From positions 315,001 through 379,000 of the forward strand of contig JAZGUH010000379.1 of the NCBI GenBank assembly GCA_037893225.1: a DNA stretch of 64,000 nucleotides. The letters run 5' to 3'. The first letter of the stretch is position 1, and each line of letters opens with the position of its first letter. The notes under the pieces were generated by a model. It saw only the letters and a program-made list of their open reading frames with translations, searched no databases and had not been told where the DNA came from. This DNA comes from Hippasteria phrygiana. Lineage: Eukaryota; Echinodermata; Asteroidea; Valvatida; Goniasteridae. Positions 58,098-64,000 of this stretch are shown here, piece after piece. Position numbers and translations under genes: made by a program.

Positions 58098-58750
58098 TGT
58101 AGTCAAGACTGAAAACAGGGCACAGCATCTTGATTACAGCTACTGCTTCTAGCAACCACAGTCCAAAATTCTCTACGAGTAGAATTCTTGTCGAGTTCTC
58201 TATTTCTTTGTTGTTTTCAAATGCTTAAATGTTTTTGTATTCACGTTAACTAGTAAAACATTTAGCAATGCACAGTGCTTGTTTTTAAAGAAAATGTTTA
58301 TTTGGTTGAATTTCATTTTTGGGGTTTACCACATGGGCCACAAATCCTTTAAAAAGTGCACAAAAGTACTGAATGTCAAATCTCCAGGATTTCCCTCCAA
58401 ACCTCATTTTATTACAACTGAAAGGCTTCATTCGCATTCTCTAAATAAAGTGCCATGGTCGAAATCGCCGTTTTTGATGGTCTAAGGAAGGCGTAAATTG
58501 TCACAATACTTCGGAAAAAGCCATGTAAGATTTAATTCAATCAGATACATTCTATGCTCAGAATTTGTGCTTCTGAAATATTAAAACATTTTACCACTGT
58601 ATAACCATTGTGAAGTTTTCCATTTGTTTTGCAAAGTGTAATAAAGCCACAAGCCATTTCTAGTCAAGCCTAAAAGAGGAATTCTGGAGTTTCATGGGGA
58701 ATAGCAATTTTATGAGGATAATGCTCTTAATGTATTCTTTCTCAACATGA

Positions 58751-58947
58751 TAGAGACCCAGGCTTGGAATTTCATTCTTGACGAGACAAGGCCATTTTTC
58801 CTTTGTTAAAAGCATGCTTTGCGTGAAGAGCAGTTCGATTTAAAGATCAAAATATCATTGGGAACATTTGAAGGGAGCACCAAAACCAACAGAAGCCAAG
58901 GCCACTTGGGCAACAGTGGCCTCAATGTAATTCCAGGCCTTAACATT
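58751..58947. repeat. Short copy of the AAGGCC-type repeat
   Basis: The ends CCCAGGCTTGGAATTTCATT and ATGTAATTCCAGGCCTTA are roughly inverse. Inside are ACAAGGCCA, GGGAGCACCAAA and AAGGCCACTTGGGC, as in 51391-52720. Confidence 0.5.
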
Positions 58948-59033
58948 CCTGAGTGATATACAGCTGCACAATATGTAGGTATAAATGGGCAGATGCAGTA
59001 TGTGTACTATACCGCTCACGTCACGACCTGCCA

Positions 59034-59277
59034 GGGGCCAATTTCATAGAGCTGCTTAAGCAAACAATTTGCTTAAGCGCAAAAAAACCTTGCTTAATAA
59101 AATCATGTTGCCAGCCAAAATTCCATGTGATTTATATTGCTTGTGACTGGTATTTAGCTGTTGTTTGCTTATCATAAAAATCACATGCAGTTTTGGCTGC
59201 TAACCTGATTTTATTAAGCAAGGTTTTTTGTGCTTAAGCATTTTTTTTGCTTAAGCAGCTCTATGAAATTGGCCCCT
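59034..59277. mobile_element. Foldback MITE, GGGGCCAATTTCATAGAGCT termini
   Basis: The termini GGGGCCAATTTCATAGAGCT and AGCTCTATGAAATTGGCCCC are perfect inverses. TTTGCTTAAGC palindromes and AACCTTGCTTAATAAAATCA with its inverse lie inside. It is better preserved than the copy at 14203-14440. Confidence 0.92.
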
Positions 59278-59420
59278 GAATTTACAGTCGAGTTTGTCTA
59301 TTGTTAATGGCGCAAAGGGCATAATAATGCCGTACGCGCCACTCCTCTCTGCAACAACAACAGTATGTGTACTGCTATAATTTCCTTATTCCTATTGAAC
59401 AAAGATATTGACATACAAGG

Positions 59421-59490
59421 CAAGATAGTTCAGTTGGAAGAGCACTGGTATGGTAATACAGGAGTCACAGATTCATGTTTCACTTTTGTC
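59421..59490 (+). repeat. tRNA-like SINE head
   Basis: GATAGTTCAGTTGGAAGAGC forms an A box and is followed by GGAGTCACAGATTCATG, a degenerate B box. It resembles the SINE head at 9965-10042 and does not form a clean cloverleaf. Confidence 0.5.
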
Positions 59491-59680
59491 AATTTCTTTT
59501 TTCACTCTAAATACTCATTAAAATATCTACATGTAGTCGATTTCCCTTGATATAAAAACACGGCCTAAACATTAATTTTGTGAATAACTCCTGGTCTTCA
59601 GCAGGCCTAAGACAAAAAAAATAAATCACTTCAGCTGAATGAGTGACCTTGAAATCATCGTCTTATTGAGCACTGTCCCC

Positions 59681-62187
59681 TTATTGTTGCTGTTTTTGTT
59701 TCTCCTCTTCCTCCACATCGTCTTGTGCCTTCAATTCTTCCCATGCAGAGTCTTCCGGTAGCAAGATTTTACCTTGTCTACTGATGATGAAGTTATAGTT
59801 CTTGGGGTTAGCCAGGGCATGTTCAATCACCTCCTCTGCATTATCCAGTGTGATGTAGGATTTGCTGGCCTCCTGAAATCAAATTGGGAAAAGAGATGGA
59901 TAAAGATGTGCTCAATGTTTATGCTTGGCATAATTCAGGCTCCAAGTATATGAGGAATACAAATCTGAGCCAAATTTAATATGCAGCATGCATTTTCTAT
60001 TTTTTTTTATGGGAGGGGGGTTTAATAAGGACAAGCTGACCACCCTCTCTATGCAAAAACACTGAGGGAAGCCTCATCAAGTGTGGGCAGTTAAGATGCT
60101 AATACGTGTGGACTAATGTCACCCCTCTGTACAAATTAACTGTTCATAGTGTACATAGTGAATTTCAAAATGCGTGTAACACTGCAACTTTTGTGATGAA
60201 GCACTCCTGGGTGGGTACACACCAGAAAATGCAACTGATAAGTGCACACATTTAACCCTTTGAATCCTGTACACAAGATATCCCGGGTTATGCCACACAC
60301 CTTCACATCCCATGCCTGGCATATCCCAGGTTGTGCCATACATTTTCAGATCCTATACCCTGGCTGGTAATAGCCCCTTACAGGTTTGTTGATCTGCCAT
60401 GCATGCAAAGATCTAATAGGTTTACCTTCTCTCGTCGGACTCTGTCAGCTAACTCCTCCAATCTCTGCCGTCTCTCCTCCTCCAATTGCAGCATCCTCTC
60501 CAACTTCTTCTCCTCTCTGACAAGGGACTCTCCAAGAAGTCTCTCTTCTCTGTACAGGAAAGAAATCATTCCACATATAAATAAGCGAATGTAAAATGCA
60601 CTTTTCCAGTCATTCCACTCCATATAATGTTCTAGATAGCCCTTCCTAATTCTTTGCCATCTTCATCTTTAACCCCATTATATCTGCTTCTTAAATTGAA
60701 CCTGCAGTTAAACACTATTAATTGCTCTTGTGTATATCTGCATGTACTTGCAACCTGCATGACTTTTGTCGTTGCTTGAGCCATTTCTTATATTGGTACT
60801 GTCGGTAGATAATCTACCCCTATTTACAGACCTCATTCCCACCCACCCACTTTACCTCATTGCTCTTGTGCGTGCATTTTCTTGCTCATTCCATTCTAGG
60901 ACATTAAGATGTTCCTGCCTCTCTTTCTGGGCCCTTTCCTCGGCTGACCCACCTTCTGCTGTTTCAGTTATCTTTTGTGCTTGCTCTTCCTGAAACATCT
61001 TCCTGAATGACAAATATCGGATTGGCAGTTGGCATAATGGATATTTATCTTTTGGCAGTTCTTAATTGTCAGTTAATAGATTACAAAAAGTCAGGTCAGT
61101 GCAGACGTTTATCCTTGCCTTCAGGTTTGGTGAACCTGGCTTGGTTCCTGCCTAGTGCTCTATTGGGTTAGAGCCAACTTTACCAGAGTGCATCACTGCA
61201 TGGTTTTCCCTCCAACTTTCCAAACTGAATTTTTCTTCCTTGATTCTCTCAAACTCAAAAGCTTGAACCACAGGGAAACTGGTAGTGTACTAATGTGTCT
61301 AATGCACCAGTTGATCAAGATAACCAGGATAGTTTTCTAGAAGCAATTTTTTTAAAAAATAAATAAAAACAAATGTGTAGACTGTGGTGTGTACCAGAAA
61401 ATTTCCAGCAGAAATCAACATAATATACTTGTCACCCCCTTGTGACCAGCTGTTATTGAATGGGGGGGGGGGGGGCCTGGTATAACAAGAACTGGCTGTG
61501 GCGCCAAGCATAAACACAAACAATAGGCACCACACTGAATAGAGTGGTCTTATTCATCACACTTGGAGCCCCCCCCCCCCCTTTTGTTTGAATGAAAGCT
61601 TTGTTTGAAAAAGCTCCATCTACATGTATTCATTACACTCCCATTCAAGAACAATATAGTTGAAACATGAATGGACTGAGTATGCACAGGAATGCACATA
61701 TAGATGACAACCGGCCAGGTGGTTGTTTTTGTTTTTTTCAAACTGCTGCTATGACTGTCATTCATATTCAAAAGGGTTAAAGGTCAAATTAGAACATTTA
61801 TGAATCATTCAAAAATGTCAAACATTACAAGTTACAATAATATTACATGCGATCATGCAGTGCAAAATGTAATTTTTTGTTTAGTTCATTTAACAAATGT
61901 ATTATCACAAACAGCATGTTGGGAAAAATGAGGCAAAGGCCCACTTACTTTATAGCTCTGTTAATCGTTCTGTAGTGTGCATTCTTGGTGGTAAGGAAGT
62001 CATACTCCCAAGGATCAATTGGTGTTGGAATTCTCTTGTAATTAATTTTTGATTTAGCAATTGGGTCTGTTCGTCTTTTCCGCCAGCGAACACACTGCAA
62101 ATGCAATGTCATTGCCCCCATTGTGGGATCCCAAGCTGCAGTAAGGCCAGCCATGCGATTCAAAATCAAATTACATCTTGGAAACAT
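59681..62187 (-). CDS. MRPS26: Mitochondrial small-subunit ribosomal protein mS26, four coding exons, 233 aa
   Basis: Exons are 62187-61949, 61002-60856, 60549-60426 and 59872-59681 (702 nt, TAA). After a basic N-terminus that can serve as a mitochondrial import signal (MFPRCNLILNRMAGL), the conserved start RWRKRRTDPIAKSKI matches human MRPS26 RGRKTRHDPLAKSKI. A long charged helix follows (ERAQKERQEHLNVLEWNEQE, KKLERMLQLEEERRQRLEEL). The end, SYITLDNAEEVIEHALANPK and NYNFIISRQGKILLP, matches the human NYNW-IT-EG region. The protein is a metazoan mitoribosome component on the small-subunit body. The human protein is about 205 aa; the extra length here is an acidic, Gln-rich tail. An upstream in-frame codon makes the exact start slightly uncertain. 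Intron 1 carries an inverted repeat copy. Confidence 0.93.
61460..61777 (-). repeat. ~300-bp TTAA-type repeat, minus-strand copy
   Basis: On the minus strand it begins TTAACCCTTTTGAATATG and then follows 57458-57770 block by block, ending in a G-run region. The TTAACCCTTT start relates it to the CCCTTGAGTACGG elements. It lies in MRPS26 intron 1. Confidence 0.8.
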
Positions 62188-62382
62188 TCTGATTTTGTGA
62201 ATAAATGGAAGTATCAAGTATTGAGTTTCCTTGCTCTAGTATGGATACATGTGTGCACTGCAAAGTGTGTGTGTACGTATTGCAATATTGGTGCACTAAT
62301 ATTACACATGATGTAGCTAGCACATGCGTGCAGTGTATACTACGTGCGTGAATCAGTTGCAATGCATGATGGGCTTACATAA

Positions 62383-62395
62383 TGACCTTTGACCC
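62383..62395 (-). promoter_or_regulatory. DR1 nuclear-receptor half-site pair upstream of MRPS26
   Basis: The minus strand reads GGGTCAAAGGTCA, two AGGTCA-type half-sites separated by one base, the consensus for HNF4, RXR/PPAR and COUP-type receptors. It lies about 200 bp upstream of the MRPS26 ATG. Whether it is 5' of the TSS is unknown. Confidence 0.5.
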
Positions 62396-64000
62396 AACCA
62401 AATATTGTTTTTGCACGCTGAGTTCGAAGTCGCTGGTCTTTATTTGTTTTTCAGTTATTTCTGGAAGTTTTTGCTAAAAAGAAGTTTTTCGGAGTCAAGA
62501 AGAGGTACTCATCCACACTCGGTTACTTGATATGAAAAGAGAGAAGAAGCAGTGATACGGAAAATGCGTTGAAAAACGAACAAAGAAGCGTGGAAGCTGT
62601 AGTTTTCGTGTACAACACAATCGGTAATTTCCGTCACCGATCGTTTATCTTCGGCCACTTCCGTCCACCAATGAGAACAAAGTATTTTTGGCGCCGTAAC
62701 ATTTCGGCAATTTTCGGGATGCAGTTGATTGATCACACCGTAAGTTAGCGAGACGACGAGTGAAGCTGTGAAAGTCAGCCTCAAAAAAGGTTCGATATTA
62801 CTCCTCTTGAAGCACCAATTAATTTGTAAAATTAACCCGATAATCACATAACGTTATAAAACTCATCTTTAGTAATTTCGGAGCAAATATCATATTTTAC
62901 GTTTGGGTTTCAAAGACCTTTTTATAATACTTGGTGAATAGTTGTAGAAAACAAGAACCCCCCCAAAAAAACGTGGGAGAGAAACAAACACTGTAGAAAA
63001 TTTATTTTCCAAAAATAACAAATTAGGCATGGTTTTCGCCCTCATTTTGTTCAATGTAATGTATTTTTAATCTCATCATGTACTCAGTTTTTGTTGACTG
63101 GTTTAAAGTACATGTTTTTGGTGATATTCTTGTAAGTTGTATTTTTAAAAGACAAGAAATATTGTTAATGTTGGCTTCGATAAGAATTTGGCACGTTTGG
63201 AAAATGACCACTCTAAACTATCCAAATCATCATGATGACCATATATCCATAATCTGAAAACTTGGTTTTTGTCATGCATTCTCTTGGTCGGAGGCTGTTC
63301 CACCAATTGCACCGGCGTCGGGCAAAGGGGTAGCCCTCCATTCAATTTGCACAGGGACTTACGTGTTTTGTCAATTTGTTTACAGTAATAACAAATGAAC
63401 ACAATTCTTTTTGGGTATAACGTGGGAGATATTTTTACTGCATAAAACAGTGAAATTTGGAAATATTTAAGGAAAAGGGTTAGCTGTTAGGACAATAATT
63501 TAGTTTTTCCCCCATTGACCACACAACACTATTCATTCCCCTTTGAGTCCAGATGGTGCGTTTGGTAACAGCCACCACCGACCAATCAGAGACAAAAAAA
63601 CAAGACCCAGTGGCGTCATGCCAACCGCGAGAATGTTTCTAAAATGTTTGTCACTGCGTACATTTACACAGACGATTTATCATTAAAAAATTACAAGCCT
63701 TATCGCAAATACCGCCTGGTTGAAACATCACACAATGGTCAAGGTACGGTGGGAAGAAAAAAGGAGCACTGTTCGCTCCTCTTTTCTTCCCACAATCCCT
63801 TTTGACCATTGTGACGTCTCCATCAGGTGGTATTTGCTATAAGATCTATCACAGAACACATTGAATAAACATGATAAAGGATGGTTGATACATGTAGGCA
63901 TTGCTCGATATATTTTGTGAACTGGGCTGAAAATTTCACATTGTGCATTTTGGTTTTGTAAACCTTAAATGTTCATGTCGTTATTTTATAAATTAAGGGA
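62396..64000. other. Right flank, no supported gene
   Basis: The sequence to 62470 may hold the MRPS26 TSS. The rest is AT-rich with only short open frames lacking splice support, plus the foldback MITE at 63696-63847. A gene starting beyond the window cannot be excluded. Confidence 0.5.
63696..63847. mobile_element. Foldback MITE, second copy of the 10408-10557 family
   Basis: The termini AAGCCTTATCGCAAATACCG and its inverse, the internal GGGAAGAAAAAAGGAGC paired with GCTCCTCTTTTCTTCCC, and the right-hand block TTTTGACCATTGTGACGTCT are all shared with 10408-10557. Confidence 0.85.

Larger units (their letters stand above)
58098..59680. other. Convergent 3' flanks of MGMT and MRPS26
   Basis: It holds AATAAA signals at 58444-58449 and 58640-58645 for MGMT, the repeat at 58751-58947, the MITE at 59034-59277 and a tRNA-like SINE head at 59421-59490. 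No coding segment is supported. Confidence 0.6.

Overview
The window is animal nuclear DNA. Its genes are split into short exons with GT-AG introns, and long non-coding stretches are packed with foldback DNA transposons, tRNA-derived SINEs and long G/C homopolymers. I see no rRNA, CRISPR array, operon or viral gene. Gene content, one PGC-1 gene where vertebrates have three, and repeat motifs I associate with echinoderm DNA (for example TTAAAGGCAGTG and AAAGGGACAC) suggest an invertebrate deuterostome, most likely an echinoderm and perhaps a sea star. The phylum call is an inference.

I rebuilt seven protein-coding genes by joining exons whose splice phases agree. Every model has a total length divisible by three and ends in one stop codon. 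From left to right: (1) 666-6889, minus, an unrecognised 518-aa Ser/Pro/Arg-rich protein with poly-His and poly-Pro tracts; (2) 9423-15306, plus, SoxH/SOX30, 836 aa; (3) 17138-20988, plus, an unrecognised 437-aa protein in nine small exons; (4) 23536-31429, minus, a PGC-1 family transcriptional coactivator, 788 aa; (5) 38018-54374, minus, CLINT1/epsinR, 698 aa; (6) 56050-58097, plus, MGMT, 179 aa; (7) 59681-62187, minus, mitochondrial ribosomal protein mS26 (MRPS26), 233 aa.

Layout: genes 1 and 2 diverge, 3 and 4 converge, 4 and 5 run in tandem, 5 and 6 are head to head, and 6 and 7 converge. The genes do not form a pathway. PGC-1 and MRPS26 are linked by theme (mitochondrial biogenesis), and a near-consensus DR1 nuclear-receptor site lies just upstream of MRPS26. 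The gene set matches human regions that I recall as carrying EBF paralogues: SOX30, CLINT1 and PPARGC1B near EBF1 on 5q, MGMT next to EBF3 on 10q26, and MRPS26 near EBF4 on 20p13. The window may therefore preserve the linkage that existed before the vertebrate genome duplications.

Introns and intergenic DNA hold at least fifteen repeat families. The best supported are several TTAA-flanked, piggyBac-like families, including one copy with its empty site present elsewhere in the window and one pair of 221-bp copies differing at one base; a 677-bp near-perfect hairpin with TA duplications; and a 694-bp Mutator-like element with a perfect 9-bp target duplication.
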